Made by a program: the position numbers and the translations under genes. Below are positions 17,585 to 27,363 of a DNA stretch of 50,392 bases, in pieces. The stretch comes from Pleomorphochaeta sp. Lineage in GTDB: Bacteria > Spirochaetota > Spirochaetia > Sphaerochaetales > Sphaerochaetaceae. Where the stretch lies: positions 1 through 50,392 of the forward strand of contig JAQQAS010000016.1 in NCBI GenBank assembly GCA_028532815.1, given 5' to 3'. Each line of letters begins with the position of its first letter. Within the stretch, counting starts at the first letter, position 1. The notes under the pieces were generated by a model. The model saw only the letters and a program-made list of their open reading frames with translations. It was not told the DNA's origin and did no database searches.

Positions 17585-17701
17585 TCAAAATTTATAATAG
17601 GATAATATTTATAATTTTTAAAAGATATAAATCAATTTAGATAAATTGTTGAATTTATTTTTAATAATATGATTAAGAAATCTAAATGAAGGAATAAAAA
17701 A

Positions 17702-18799
17702 TTGTCAATCCAAGTAACAAAATCATCAATGCCTAATTATGAGGAATATATAGAAGAAATAAAAGAATTATGGGATACTCATTGGCTAACTAACAATGGT
17801 GTTAAACATAAAAAGTTTGAATCATTATTGATAGAGTATCTTAATGTAAATAATTTAACTCTATATGTAAATGGACATTTAGCCCTTGAAAATATAATTT
17901 CAGCAATGAATCTCAAAGGTGAAATAATTACAACTCCCTTTACTTTTATTTCTACAACTCAAGCGATTATAAGAAATAATATAAAACCTGTGTTTTGTGA
18001 TATAAATGATGAAAATTACACAATTGATGTAGATAATATTGAGTCCTTAATAACAGAAAAAACTTCAGCGATTCTTCCAGTGCATGTCTATGGAAATGTT
18101 TGCGATGTAAAAAGAATCTATGAGATAGCCCAAAAATACAATTTGAAAGTTATTTATGATGCTGCACATTGCTTTGGTGTAAAAGTGAATGGTAAAGGCA
18201 TTGGAACTTTTGGTGATGCATCTATGTTTAGTTTTCATGCAACAAAGGTTTTTAACTCAATTGAAGGCGGTGCACTAACTTATAACGATTCATCACTTAA
18301 ATCAATATTAAATAGTATGAAAAATTTTGGGATTGTTGATGCTGAAAATATAAATAATATTGGATTTAATGGGAAAATGAATGAGTTTCAAGCTGCTATG
18401 GGAATTTGTAATTTAAGGCATATTGATGCTGAAGTTTTAAAAAGAAAACAAGTATTTGAAAGATATTTATCAAACTTAGAAAATATTAAAGGAATTAAGC
18501 TTTTAAGAGAACAAAAAGGTGTTAAAAAGAATTATGCTTATTTCCCTGTTGTTTTTGATGGATATAAATTGAACAGAGATGAAGTTTTTGAGGAACTTAA
18601 AAAAAATGATATTTATGCAAGAAAATATTTTTACCCTCTTGCAAATAGTTTTGATTGCCTTAAAAATTATTTTGATAACAATAATACACCAGTAGCTAAA
18701 TATATTTCAGAGAGAGTCTTAACTTTACCTCTATATGCTGATTTAAGTTTAGATGATGTTGATAGAATTTGTAATATAATAGTTGGTAAAAGGAGATAG
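17702..18799 (+). CDS. DegT/DnrJ/EryC1 family PLP sugar aminotransferase
   Basis: This 365-residue PLP enzyme has [12 protein letters not shown] (78-89), the cofactor-ring Asp153 in YDAAHCFG, and Lys182 in [15 protein letters not shown], which forms the internal aldimine. It probably transfers an amino group to a dTDP-keto-6-deoxyhexose made by the RmlA/RmlB pair downstream. No 3,4-ketoisomerase is present, so 4-amination is likelier than 3-amination (inference). Start is TTG 17702 with AAGGAA about eight bases upstream. The next real start lies four bases after its stop, so it is the head of a tightly packed block. Confidence 0.87.
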   Translation: MSIQVTKSSMPNYEEYIEEIKELWDTHWLTNNGVKHKKFESLLIEYLNVNNLTLYVNGHLALENIISAMNLKGEIITTPFTFISTTQAIIRNNIKPVFCDINDENYTIDVDNIESLITEKTSAILPVHVYGNVCDVKRIYEIAQKYNLKVIYDAAHCFGVKVNGKGIGTFGDASMFSFHATKVFNSIEGGALTYNDSSLKSILNSMKNFGIVDAENINNIGFNGKMNEFQAAMGICNLRHIDAEVLKRKQVFERYLSNLENIKGIKLLREQKGVKKNYAYFPVVFDGYKLNRDEVFEELKKNDIYARKYFYPLANSFDCLKNYFDNNNTPVAKYISERVLTLPLYADLSLDDVDRICNIIVGKRR

Positions 18800-18803
18800 T
18801 GTT

Positions 18804-19679
18804 ATGAAAGGAATTATTTTAGCTGGAGGAAGTGGAACTAGATTATATCCAATGACTCAAGTAGTTTCTAAGCATCTATTGCCTATATATGATAAACCTC
18901 TTATTTATTATCCGCTTTCTGTACTTATGTTAGCAGGGATTCAAGATATTTTGATAATTTCTACGCCAGAAGATACTCCAATATACGAAAAGTTATTCAA
19001 AAATGGGTGTGAACTTGGGTTACATATTTCTTATAAAGTCCAAGAAAAACCTAGAGGTTTGGCTGAAGCTTTTATTTTAGGAGAAGATTTTATTGGTGAT
19101 GATAGGGTTTGTCTTATTTTAGGAGACAATGTATTTTATGGACAAGATTTAACTAAAATTCTTAGGAAAGTAATTTCATCTGATAGTTCATCGGTAATAT
19201 TTGGTTATCCAGTAAAAGATGCTAGTGCCTTTGGCGTGGTTGAATTTGATAAAAATAGAAATGTAATTTCAATTGAAGAAAAACCTAAAGAACCTAAATC
19301 TAATTATGCTGTGCCTGGTTTATATTTTTATGATAACTCTGTGGTTGACATAGCTAAGAGGATCCTCCCATCAGAGCGGGGTGAAATAGAAATTACTTCA
19401 ATAAACAATTATTATCTAGAGCATGAACAATTAAAAGTTGAATTATTAGGTCGTGGAATGGCATGGTTAGATACAGGGACTCCCCAAGGAATGTTAAAGG
19501 CTTCAGAATATGTTGAAGCAGTTCAATCAAGGCAAGGTTTTTATATTGCCTGTTTAGAAGAAATAGCTTGGAGAAGAGGCTTTATAGATGATGCCCAACT
19601 ACGATTAATTGGTGACAAATTAAAAATGACAGATTATGGAAAATACATATTATCTTTGTTGGATGAAGAGCATAAGTAA
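18804..19679 (+). CDS. rmlA: Glucose-1-phosphate thymidylyltransferase
   Basis: This 291-residue enzyme makes dTDP-glucose from glucose-1-phosphate and dTTP. It has the nucleotide loop [13 protein letters not shown] at the N-terminus, [29 protein letters not shown] (metal-binding Asp) and [20 protein letters not shown]. It is near the usual length of the short RmlA form. ATG 18804 is chosen over an upstream in-frame TTG at 18783 because AGGAG ends eight bases before it and the family starts MKGIILAGG. Its stop overlaps the next ATG by one base. Confidence 0.95.
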   Translation: MKGIILAGGSGTRLYPMTQVVSKHLLPIYDKPLIYYPLSVLMLAGIQDILIISTPEDTPIYEKLFKNGCELGLHISYKVQEKPRGLAEAFILGEDFIGDDRVCLILGDNVFYGQDLTKILRKVISSDSSSVIFGYPVKDASAFGVVEFDKNRNVISIEEKPKEPKSNYAVPGLYFYDNSVVDIAKRILPSERGEIEITSINNYYLEHEQLKVELLGRGMAWLDTGTPQGMLKASEYVEAVQSRQGFYIACLEEIAWRRGFIDDAQLRLIGDKLKMTDYGKYILSLLDEEHK

Positions 19680-20701
19680 TGAAAAATATTAAAATTTTAA
19701 TAACTGGCGGTGCCGGTTTTATTGGAAGTAATTTTATTTATCATATGATAGATAAATATCCTAATTACAAGATTGTTTGTCTTGATGCGTTAACATATGC
19801 TGGGAATTTAGGAACTCTAAAACCATTAATGGGAAACTCAAATTTTAAATTTGTTAAAGGTGATATTACAGATAGAGAGTTTGTTTTTAACTTATTTAAA
19901 GAAGAACATTTTAATATAGTTGTAAACTTTGCAGCAGAATCTCATGTGGATAGATCAATAAAAAATCCTGGAGTCTTTTTAAATACCAATATATTAGGAA
20001 CTCAAGTACTCATGGATGCATCAAGAGAATATAAAATAGAAAGATACCATCAGGTATCGACTGATGAAGTATACGGGGATTTGCCTCTTAATAGAACTGA
20101 TTTATTCTTTACTGAAGAAACACCAATAACAACTTCTTCTCCATATTCTGCATCAAAGGCATCAGCTGATTTATTAGTTCAAGCTTATCATAAAACATTT
20201 AAACTACCCATAACTATATCTAGGTGTTCAAATAACTATGGACCATATCATTTCCCAGAGAAACTAATACCTTTAATGATATCTAGAGCTTTAAACGACG
20301 AAGATTTACCCGTATATGGTAATGGAGAAAATATCAGAGACTGGCTATATGTAGAAGATCATTGTAAAGCAATAGATTTGATTATTCATAAAGGAAGAGT
20401 TGGCGAAGTTTATAATATTGGTGGGCATAATGAGAAATCTAATCTAGATGTAGTTAAAATAATTTTAAGAGAATTAAATAAACCAGAATCTTTAATCAAA
20501 TATGTTACAGATAGAGCAGGTCATGATATGAGATATGCTATAGATCCTACAAAAATTAATAATGAATTGGGGTGGCTTCCTGAAACAAAATTTGAAGATG
20601 GTATAAAAAAGACAATCAAATGGTATTTAGATAATAAATCTTGGTGGAAAGAAATTCTTTCAGGTGATTATCAAAATTATTATAATTCTATGCATAAGTA
20701 G
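19679..20701 (+). CDS. rmlB: dTDP-glucose 4,6-dehydratase
   Basis: This 340-residue extended SDR converts dTDP-glucose to dTDP-4-keto-6-deoxyglucose. It has the NAD motif TGGAGFIGSNF (9-19), AAESHVDRSI, the dehydratase triad region STDEVYGDL, and YSASKAS with the Tyr/Lys pair. SRCSNNYGPYHFPEKLIPL and RDWLYVEDH are also typical. It overlaps rmlA by one base. RmlC and RmlD are absent, so dTDP-rhamnose is not the product of this block; the intermediate most likely goes to the upstream aminotransferase. Confidence 0.95.
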   Translation: MKNIKILITGGAGFIGSNFIYHMIDKYPNYKIVCLDALTYAGNLGTLKPLMGNSNFKFVKGDITDREFVFNLFKEEHFNIVVNFAAESHVDRSIKNPGVFLNTNILGTQVLMDASREYKIERYHQVSTDEVYGDLPLNRTDLFFTEETPITTSSPYSASKASADLLVQAYHKTFKLPITISRCSNNYGPYHFPEKLIPLMISRALNDEDLPVYGNGENIRDWLYVEDHCKAIDLIIHKGRVGEVYNIGGHNEKSNLDVVKIILRELNKPESLIKYVTDRAGHDMRYAIDPTKINNELGWLPETKFEDGIKKTIKWYLDNKSWWKEILSGDYQNYYNSMHK

Positions 20702-20753
20702 TGATTGTCGAATTTTAAGCAGTAATATTATATTTTAGGGGAAGTTTATATTA

Positions 20754-21992
20754 ATGAGTAATATGTATAAAAAACAAAAAACTTTAATGTTGTTGGGTGG
20801 CTCGAGACAGCAAGTTTTGCCAATAATTAAAGCTAAGGAATTAAAATATAAAACAGTATTATGTGATTATTTACCTAATAATCCAGGCAGAGAGTTCGCT
20901 GATGTTTTTTACCTTATTAGTACTACTGATAAAGATGAAATACTTAAAGTAGCAAAAAAAGAAAAGATAGATGGGATAGTAGCGTATGCTTCGGATCCTG
21001 CGGCAGCAACTGTTGGATATGTATCAGAAAAACTTAACTTACCTGGAGGACATCCTTATCAATCGGTTGAAATTTTAACGAATAAAGATAAATTTAGAGA
21101 ATTTTTAAGAAAAAATGGATTTAATGTTCCAAAAGCAAAATCTTTTTCTTCTTTTGAAAGTTTTTTGAAAGGTCTTGAAGACTTTAATTTTCCAGTAATA
21201 ATTAAACCTGTTGATTCCTCGGGAAGTAAAGGAATTAGTTATTTAGAAAATAAAAATGAAACTCTAAATAAACATAAGCTTTTAGAATTATTTACAAATG
21301 CTCTTCAATTCTCAAGAAATAAAAAGATAATTGTTGAAGATCTTATTAAAAAGAAAGGGTATCAAGTAGCTGGAGATGGATTTTCTATTGATGGAAAGTT
21401 GGTATTTAGATGTTTTGGTGACGATCATTTTGATGTCAATAATTCTAATCCTTTTGTCCCTATTGCTGCAAGTTTCCCAACCTCTTTATCAGAAAGTATG
21501 CAAAGTAAAATACATGATGAAATTCAAAGATTATTAAGTTTGTTGAATATGGGAACTGGAGCTTATAATTTTGATATTATAATTGATGACTATGATAATA
21601 TTTTTCTAATGGAGATTGGACCTAGAAATGGTGGCAATTATATACCTCAAGTAATTGAGTATAGTTGTGGAGTTGATTTATTAACTACGACATTACAATT
21701 TGCTTTAAATGAGGGGTATTTTAAAAGCAAAGTTCAAGAATCAAAATTTTGTTGTTATTATGCTATTCATAGTAAGGTTGCAGGTACACTTAAGAATTTA
21801 ACAATAAATTCTGATTTCAAAAAAAATAATTTAATACAGTCTTTTATTAATATTGAGATTGGGCAATATGTTGAAGCGTATAATGGGTCGAATTCTTGTA
21901 TCGGGATTTTATTATTACATTTTGATAATTGGAAATCTATGATTGAAGCAATAGAAAGTCCTTTTTTGTGGATGAATATAGAAGTAAGTTAA
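20754..21992 (+). CDS. ATP-grasp domain ligase
   Basis: This 412-residue protein has an N-terminal Rossmann-like preATP-grasp part (LMLLGGSRQQVLPIIKAKELKY), then NKDKFREFLRKNGFNVPKAKSF (110-131), FPVIIKPVDSSGSKGISY (150-167, ATP-binding lysine and glycine loop) and VEDLI. The catalytic metal site is the NFDIIID...IFLMEIGPRNGGNY region (about 285-315). The layout resembles carboxylate-amine ligases of the carbamoyl-phosphate-synthase-like group. It would make an amide bond from a carboxylate and an amine, possibly with the amino sugar or to make its acyl group; substrates unknown. GGGGAAG lies about nine bases before ATG. It is co-directional with RmlB and followed nine bases later by an adenylate-forming enzyme. 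Confidence 0.82.
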   Translation: MSNMYKKQKTLMLLGGSRQQVLPIIKAKELKYKTVLCDYLPNNPGREFADVFYLISTTDKDEILKVAKKEKIDGIVAYASDPAAATVGYVSEKLNLPGGHPYQSVEILTNKDKFREFLRKNGFNVPKAKSFSSFESFLKGLEDFNFPVIIKPVDSSGSKGISYLENKNETLNKHKLLELFTNALQFSRNKKIIVEDLIKKKGYQVAGDGFSIDGKLVFRCFGDDHFDVNNSNPFVPIAASFPTSLSESMQSKIHDEIQRLLSLLNMGTGAYNFDIIIDDYDNIFLMEIGPRNGGNYIPQVIEYSCGVDLLTTTLQFALNEGYFKSKVQESKFCCYYAIHSKVAGTLKNLTINSDFKKNNLIQSFINIEIGQYVEAYNGSNSCIGILLLHFDNWKSMIEAIESPFLWMNIEVS

Positions 21993-22001
21993 GGAGTATT
22001 T

Positions 22002-23312
22002 ATGAGTGGGTATATTAGACGTAAATTGTTTTTCTTTAAAGATAGACTAAAGGGTAGTCCTATTAGTTTTCATATACAAGAATTGAATACAATTAATTGT
22101 GATTATCAAAAAGGTATGATTTTGCAAAAGGAATTAATTGAAGAATTGCTTACACATTTTACCCAAAATAGTAAATTTTACTATCCCTACAAAGATTGTT
22201 CACTTAATGAATTTCCAATTATGGATAAAAATATCTTGAATCATAATTATGATAAATTAGTAGTTGATAAAACTTGTTTGACCTTTCAAAAAGGTGAAAT
22301 GCATATTCATCGCACTAGTGGTTCAACAGGAGCCCCTTTAATAATTCCACAAGATAGTCGAAAGAGAAATCGTAGAATAGCGGAACTAAAGTATTTTGGT
22401 GAAACTGTTGGTTTTAAATCTCATGAAACCTTATGTCAATGTAGAATATGGACTAAGTGGCATGGAAAAACTCGCTGGCAATCTTTCAAAGAAAATATCA
22501 TTGCGTTTAATATCAGCAGTATGAATGAACTTACTATTCAAAATTTATTAAATATTATTGAATCTAGACGAGTTTTATTTATTAGAGCATATGCGAGTTG
22601 GTACGATTCACTTTTAGATTATCTATTAACAAATGTCGAAGAACAAAAAAAAATTAAAACGTTAAAACTTGGATTTTCAAGTTCTGAAGCTTTAAGTAGT
22701 ACAACTAAAGAAATATTTAAATCCAAATTCAATATAGATCTTGTGGAAGCTTATGCTAATGAAGAAGGCGGAATTATTGGACATCAGAAAATAGGCGATA
22801 GTAACTTTTATTTAAATCATGCTAGTTTTTTTATCGAATTATTAAAATTAGATTCAAATGAGCCTGCTGCTTATGGAGAGTTAGGTAGAATAGTAATTAC
22901 AGATTTATATAATTATGCATTTCCTTTGATAAGGTACGATACAGGAGATACAGGAGTGATGGAAGAGGGAATTTTAGAAAGTTCTGGCTGGCCGTATTTA
23001 AAATATCTATATGGACGAAAAGTTGATATTATTTATGATACAAATGGGGACCCAATCCATCCTATGAATTTTGCTCGGATTCTAAAAAATGTAGATGGTA
23101 TAAACCAATGGCAATTTATCCAGAAATCTAAAGACACATATCTAGTTAAATTAAATTTAAAATATACTATTGATTTTGATCCAATAAGGGCTGCGATACA
23201 GGAATTGGTTAAGCCAGATGGAATAGTTAATTTTCAAATAGTTGAAGATATACCAGTTTTGGCTTCAGGCAAAAGAAAATCTGTTATTTGTGAATTAAAT
23301 AAAAAAAAATAA
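22002..23312 (+). CDS. CapK-like adenylate-forming enzyme (phenylacetate-CoA ligase/F390 synthetase family)
   Basis: This 436-residue protein has the AMP-binding P-loop RTSGSTGAP (104-112), an adenine-site segment LVEAYANEEGG (about 245-255), the RYDTGDTG motif (about 307-314) with its conserved Asp, and a C-terminal ASGKRKSVI segment with the catalytic Lys region. The family activates a carboxylic acid as an acyl-adenylate. CapK-type members occur in many capsule clusters, where they are thought to activate groups for sugar decoration. GGAG lies seven bases before ATG, and the stop overlaps the following GNAT start by one base, so activation and acyl transfer may be linked. Confidence 0.82.
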   Translation: MSGYIRRKLFFFKDRLKGSPISFHIQELNTINCDYQKGMILQKELIEELLTHFTQNSKFYYPYKDCSLNEFPIMDKNILNHNYDKLVVDKTCLTFQKGEMHIHRTSGSTGAPLIIPQDSRKRNRRIAELKYFGETVGFKSHETLCQCRIWTKWHGKTRWQSFKENIIAFNISSMNELTIQNLLNIIESRRVLFIRAYASWYDSLLDYLLTNVEEQKKIKTLKLGFSSSEALSSTTKEIFKSKFNIDLVEAYANEEGGIIGHQKIGDSNFYLNHASFFIELLKLDSNEPAAYGELGRIVITDLYNYAFPLIRYDTGDTGVMEEGILESSGWPYLKYLYGRKVDIIYDTNGDPIHPMNFARILKNVDGINQWQFIQKSKDTYLVKLNLKYTIDFDPIRAAIQELVKPDGIVNFQIVEDIPVLASGKRKSVICELNKKK

Positions 23313-23767
23313 TGAAATTAAAATTTTCTAAAATAAAGCATAAATCTAATATAATACAAATATTAAATAAATTCGAAACCTCATTATCATCTTTATCTAA
23401 TAATAAAGATAATATTTATTATTATTCAGAAAAATTTTATAAATATGGGGAAGTTTGGGGTTTGTATTTGCAAGATTCTACTTTGAAGTTAGTTGGGTTT
23501 GTTGCCTTTTATGCTAATGATTTTAATAAAAAAATTGTATATATTTCTATGATTGCAATAGATCCAACTTTTAGAAAATTAGGATACGCTACTATATTAC
23601 TTGAATATCTCGAGAAATTATGTATTAAAAAAGATATGAAATTTATGAAACTTGAAGTGGATGTAAATAATAAAGTTGCATTAAATTTGTATAAAAATTT
23701 TGGATTTGAAATTGTTAACAAATCTGATAATAATAAATATTATTTGATTAAATCTTTATTAAAATAA
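23312..23767 (+). CDS. GNAT family N-acyltransferase
   Basis: This 151-residue single-domain GNAT has ISMIAIDPTFRKLGYATILLEYLEK (76-100), whose RKLGYA is the acyl-CoA pyrophosphate loop, and NKVALNLYKNFGFE (122-135), the usual C-terminal motif. It overlaps the CapK-like gene by one base (TAATG). In this context it probably acylates the amino group of the dideoxy-amino sugar, or passes on an acid made by the two ligases. It is the last intact gene of the polysaccharide cluster before the IS remnant. Confidence 0.82.
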   Translation: MKLKFSKIKHKSNIIQILNKFETSLSSLSNNKDNIYYYSEKFYKYGEVWGLYLQDSTLKLVGFVAFYANDFNKKIVYISMIAIDPTFRKLGYATILLEYLEKLCIKKDMKFMKLEVDVNNKVALNLYKNFGFEIVNKSDNNKYYLIKSLLK

Positions 23768-23894
23768 TATTATAATTGTTAACCAAGATTAGTGATAAGA
23801 ATGGAATATGATTTTATACCCTCTCATTTAGATTCCTCCATAATAAATTATAACAAGATTTGATGATTTAAAGCTGGTGAAAATATATTTATAA

Positions 23895-24311
23895 ATAACA
23901 CTTTTTACGTTCTGCCTAGCAACAAAAACAGATAAAGATATTCTAGATATGTATAAAGGGTTATGGAAAATTGAAGAGACATTTAAGGTTACTAAATCTC
24001 AACTAAAAACAAGGCCAGTATTTGTATCAACAACAGAACATATTAAAGCACATTTTTTAAGTTGCTATATTGCTTTAGTAATATTGAGATTACTAGAGTA
24101 TAGATTGGGATGGAAGTATTCATCAAAAAAATTAGCAAGATCAATGAAATTAGCATCAGGAACATTAATAGAAAGTGGATACTATGCTTTTGATTATTAT
24201 GATGAAATACTAGAAAAATTGGGTAATGAATTAGATATTGACTTCTCTAAGAAGTATTTAAAGCTAAATGAAATAAAGAAAATAATAGGAAAAACAAAGA
24301 AAAAACCTTAG
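23895..24311 (+). mobile_element. IS1634-family transposase, C-terminal remnant
   Basis: An open frame from 23895, with an internal ATG at 23949, matches only the end of an IS1634/IS4-superfamily DDE transposase. DKDILDMYKGLWKIEETF, KTRPVFVSTTEHIKAHF and CYIALVILRLLEYRL carry the YKGLWKIEE motif with the third catalytic Glu. About 135 of an expected 500 or more residues remain. No N-terminal part or left inverted repeat was seen upstream, so the copy is dead and truncated. It sits at the right border of the polysaccharide cluster and suggests that rearrangement shaped it. Confidence 0.85.
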
Positions 24312-24337
24312 TGTCTTAAACTTTTAGTAAATATGTA

Positions 24338-24380
24338 AGCCTAACAAGTCTTGTACATACAAGAAGTTAGGCTCTTTTTT
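24338..24380 (+). terminator. Intrinsic terminator after the transposase remnant
   Basis: AGCCTAAC (24338-24345) pairs with GTTAGGCT (24366-24373). Inside is the self-complementary TCTTGTA/TACAAGA, and CTTTTTTT follows. The near-perfect 36-base palindrome is the strongest hairpin nearby and may be part of the original IS end. Confidence 0.8.
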
Positions 24381-24476
24381 TGCTCTTTTAAGTTGAAAAG
24401 ACAGGATATAAACGTTAGAATGACAACTTTTCATAGAATGGAAATTTTCTTTCCTTTAATTTATCTGCAGTAGTAG

Positions 24477-24752
24477 TGTGGTGTTTGTGGAGATTTTAAT
24501 GACCCATTCCATCCTGTTAGAATAATAAGCGAAAAAACTGACTTTATTGAAGTTTTTAAATCCCTTCATCAAGAATCTCCTATAACTTTTTGTTGCTCAA
24601 GTTTAAGTGATGAATATTATTTAATAGAAAGCATAGATAAAATAATGCATAACAGAAACTTACTACCAATAATGGCCACAAGTCCAAGATTAGCCTTATC
24701 TAAAGGAATATCGGATCATTATCCAGTTATGGCGATGTTTGAAATTAAATAA
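24477..24752 (+). pseudogene. Endonuclease/exonuclease/phosphatase family remnant
   Basis: A frame of about 90 codons just after a TAG reads VCGDFNDPFHPVRII, then DFIEVFKSLHQESPITF and ends ISDHYPVMAMFEIK before TAA at 24752. GDFND and SDHYPV are the two most conserved motifs of the DNase I-like EEP fold: the Asp/Asn pair and the Asp-His pair. The N-terminal two thirds (with the metal-binding Glu) are missing, and the distance between the two motifs is short, so an internal deletion is likely. There is no start codon. It lies next to the IS remnant and was probably broken by the same event. Confidence 0.75.
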
Positions 24753-24784
24753 CTAATTTTATATACCCATTTATATTATAATGT

Positions 24785-25162
24785 TTAAATCACTTCAGTT
24801 ATACTATCTTCATTAATAGTGTATGTAGGAGAACTATTAAAATCCCAAAAGTTTAATGTAAAACTAGTATCATCATCGTATGTAAAGCAATATTCTATTT
24901 CATCATTATTATCAGTTATTTTGACAAACAAATAGTACCCATCTCTGAGAGAACTTGGTATAGTAAAAATTTGTTGAGATCCAATGCCGATGGTACTAGT
25001 ATAATCATAATCTGTTGAAGAATCCTTCGATTCATATATATAAGCAGTTATTGAGCTATTGGATTCATTAATTATGGTGAGATTGTTTGCTGCTGAAAAG
25101 GCTTCACAACTTAATAAAAAGAGAGCAAGTGTTGTAATAATTATTAACTGTTTTTTTTTCAT
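24785..25162 (-). CDS. Small predicted lipoprotein of unknown function
   Basis: This 125-residue protein has a Lys-rich N-terminus (MKKKQ), a hydrophobic stretch and lipobox LLSC with Cys19. The mature part is rich in Ser, Thr, Asp and Tyr and has predicted beta character (LTIINESNSSITAYIYES, YYLFVKITDN). It has no Cys other than Cys19 and one at about residue 92. No family was recognised. GGA lies six bases before ATG. It is divergent from the GNAT gene at 25395 and convergent with the EEP remnant. Confidence 0.65.
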   Translation of the reverse strand: MKKKQLIIITTLALFLLSCEAFSAANNLTIINESNSSITAYIYESKDSSTDYDYTSTIGIGSQQIFTIPSSLRDGYYLFVKITDNNDEIEYCFTYDDDTSFTLNFWDFNSSPTYTINEDSITEVI

Positions 25163-25394
25163 ATTATTCCATAAAATATTTAATTTAAGATGATTTAAAT
25201 TATAGAATACAAAAAGATGGATTTTTGTGGATATATGTGTTTTGTAAGTGTTCTAAATTGATATGTTTTCAATAGTAAATCAAACAATAACTCTATACAG
25301 TTTAACTTTAATTTTAATAAGAAATGAATTCCAATTGTATTTATAGCATTATTTATATATAATCTGTTCATTATGTTACAAAAAAGAGTGTTAT

Positions 25395-26156
25395 ATGATT
25401 AGAAAATGTTCAATTAATGATTTAGATATTTTAAATAAATACTTATACCAGAGAAAAGAATTAAACCTCTTTGTCATAAGTGATATAGAAATATTTGGAT
25501 TTGAAAATCCAGATCTAGAAATTTTTATGGACTTTGACAGAGAAATTAAAACTGTATATCTGAGGTTTTTTGATAACTTATGCATAGTTTCATATGATAA
25601 AATATTTGATCTTTCCTTTATACAAAACATTGTTGATGAACATTTAATTTTAAATATAAGTGGTGAAAAAGATTTAATTAGTTTAATTAAACTAGATAAC
25701 TTTGATATAAAAAATTGTTATTTTTCTGCATTAGATCAATTACAAGTTAAAGTTGATACATTAGGTGTTGAAGCTCTTAGTATCGATAAATTGCAAGAGT
25801 ATTTAGATAAATCAAATGAAGTATTTAATATATCTACAAACTATGAAGCAACAAAAGCTGAAATGGAAAAAGGGTCCAAACATATTTTTGTATACAAAGA
25901 TAATGGCAATGTAGTAAGTGGCGTTAGTTCAAGTGCAGAGTCAAAAGAATTAGCAATGCTAATTGGTGTTTTTACAGTTGAAGAATACAGAAGACAAGGA
26001 CTTGCTTTAAAATGCGTTTATGCAATTTGTGAAAAATTGCTTAATGAAGGTAAAACTGTTTGCCTTTTTTATGATAATCCAAATGCTGCAAAAATGTATG
26101 AGAAAATAGGGGTTAAGTTTGTAGGAGATTTCTCAATTCTAAAGAGGATTTCTTAA
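25395..26156 (+). CDS. GNAT family N-acetyltransferase (two-lobed)
   Basis: This 253-residue protein has a C-terminal GNAT domain with MLIGVFTVEEYRRQGLALKCVYAICEKLL (about 185-215), whose RRQGLA is the acyl-CoA loop, and DNPNAAKMYEKIGVKFVGDF (about 228-247). The first 120 residues have no motif I recognise but fit the degenerate N-terminal GNAT-like lobe of longer members. GTG-free spacing and AAGAGTG upstream give a modest ribosome-binding site for ATG 25395. It stands alone between divergent and downstream genes; the substrate cannot be inferred. Confidence 0.8.
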   Translation: MIRKCSINDLDILNKYLYQRKELNLFVISDIEIFGFENPDLEIFMDFDREIKTVYLRFFDNLCIVSYDKIFDLSFIQNIVDEHLILNISGEKDLISLIKLDNFDIKNCYFSALDQLQVKVDTLGVEALSIDKLQEYLDKSNEVFNISTNYEATKAEMEKGSKHIFVYKDNGNVVSGVSSSAESKELAMLIGVFTVEEYRRQGLALKCVYAICEKLLNEGKTVCLFYDNPNAAKMYEKIGVKFVGDFSILKRIS

Positions 26157-26272
26157 AATAATTATAATAGATTTTCTATTTAATAAAATATGAAAAACGA
26201 ATCATATATCTTCTATAAAATAAATTATGTTGCTAAGATAGACAAAATATTTATTTAGATATGGAGTGATAT

Positions 26273-27256
26273 ATGAATATTGAATATAAAAAATTAATTA
26301 AAAATAAGTTAGATGTTGTTGAAGATAATGGCTACTATAAACCTATCCGCTTTAGTAATAAACAAGTTGAATCCTTTAGTAAATTAAAAAGTGCATTCAG
26401 AGATGAAGCTAGTTATAATAGTGGAGTCTGCCTAGAGTTTTTAAGTGATTGTCATACAGTTATGTTTGATTTTATTGTAGAAAAAACAAATGAAACTGTT
26501 ACAAATTTTGATGTGTTTATTAATGAGAACTATATAAAAAGTGTTAGTATTAATCCCTTGATTAATGTAGAGCAACAGTTCAAATTGACAACTGATGTAA
26601 AAGGTAGTAAAGCAATAAAAATCTATTTATCCTATGCAACATCAATAAAAATAAAAAATTTCAAAGTTAATGATGGAAGTATTTTAAAATATGTATCTGA
26701 TGATAAACCTTTGCTTCTTTGTTTAGGAGATTCAATTACACAGGGTTATAGTGTTTTACATTCAAAAAATACTTATCCTATTCAACTTTCACATAAATTA
26801 AATATGAATCTTCTAAACCAAGGATTATCAGATTATATTCATTTTTACAAAGGCTTGGATGAAAATTTAAATATTAAACCTTCAATTATAACAAGTGCCT
26901 TAGGAACTAATGATTGGGAACAAATTGAAGATTTAGATCAAATTAAAGAGAATATAAGGCTTTATTTAAAAACATTACATAAATTATATCCAACAGTTCC
27001 AACCTTTATAATCACTCCAATATATAGAGGCTCCTATTTAACTCTAGCCTCCTGTGGATCTTTTTTTGATATTGCATCAATTATAATTAAAGAAGCTGAT
27101 AAATATAATAATTTTAATATAATCGATGGGTTGGATTTAGTTCCACACGATGACAAATACTTTGATAATTCAGTATTACATCCAACTGATAAAGGTTTTG
27201 ATTTTTATAGTAGCACTTTATATGATAAGATAAAGATGACTTTGGATATAAGTTAA
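26273..27256 (+). CDS. SGNH/GDSL-type hydrolase
   Basis: This 327-residue cytoplasmic-looking protein has no signal peptide. Residues 1-140 form a beta-rich N-terminal domain like that of carbohydrate-esterase family proteins. The SGNH domain then shows block I LGDSITQG with Ser154, block III ALGTNDW (209-215) with Asn213, and block V LHPTD with His304. A Gly for block II is expected near NQGLSD (182-187). It is probably an esterase acting on acylated carbohydrate, by analogy with two-domain SGNH enzymes. GGAGTGATAT precedes ATG. No operon partners. Confidence 0.8.
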   Translation: MNIEYKKLIKNKLDVVEDNGYYKPIRFSNKQVESFSKLKSAFRDEASYNSGVCLEFLSDCHTVMFDFIVEKTNETVTNFDVFINENYIKSVSINPLINVEQQFKLTTDVKGSKAIKIYLSYATSIKIKNFKVNDGSILKYVSDDKPLLLCLGDSITQGYSVLHSKNTYPIQLSHKLNMNLLNQGLSDYIHFYKGLDENLNIKPSIITSALGTNDWEQIEDLDQIKENIRLYLKTLHKLYPTVPTFIITPIYRGSYLTLASCGSFFDIASIIIKEADKYNNFNIIDGLDLVPHDDKYFDNSVLHPTDKGFDFYSSTLYDKIKMTLDIS

Positions 27257-27363
27257 GTTACCTAAATTAACTTATATAGTTTAGATAATAAATCTCTCAT
27301 ATAAAAAAGAGAAATATAAATTGAATATATTGTAATTATATAAAATGGAGAAAAGGGAAATTT

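Noticed and set aside
18783-18803. TTG start seven codons upstream of rmlA
   Set aside because: The extension would overlap the aminotransferase gene and contain the AGGAG site; the family starts at MKGIILAGG (ATG 18804).
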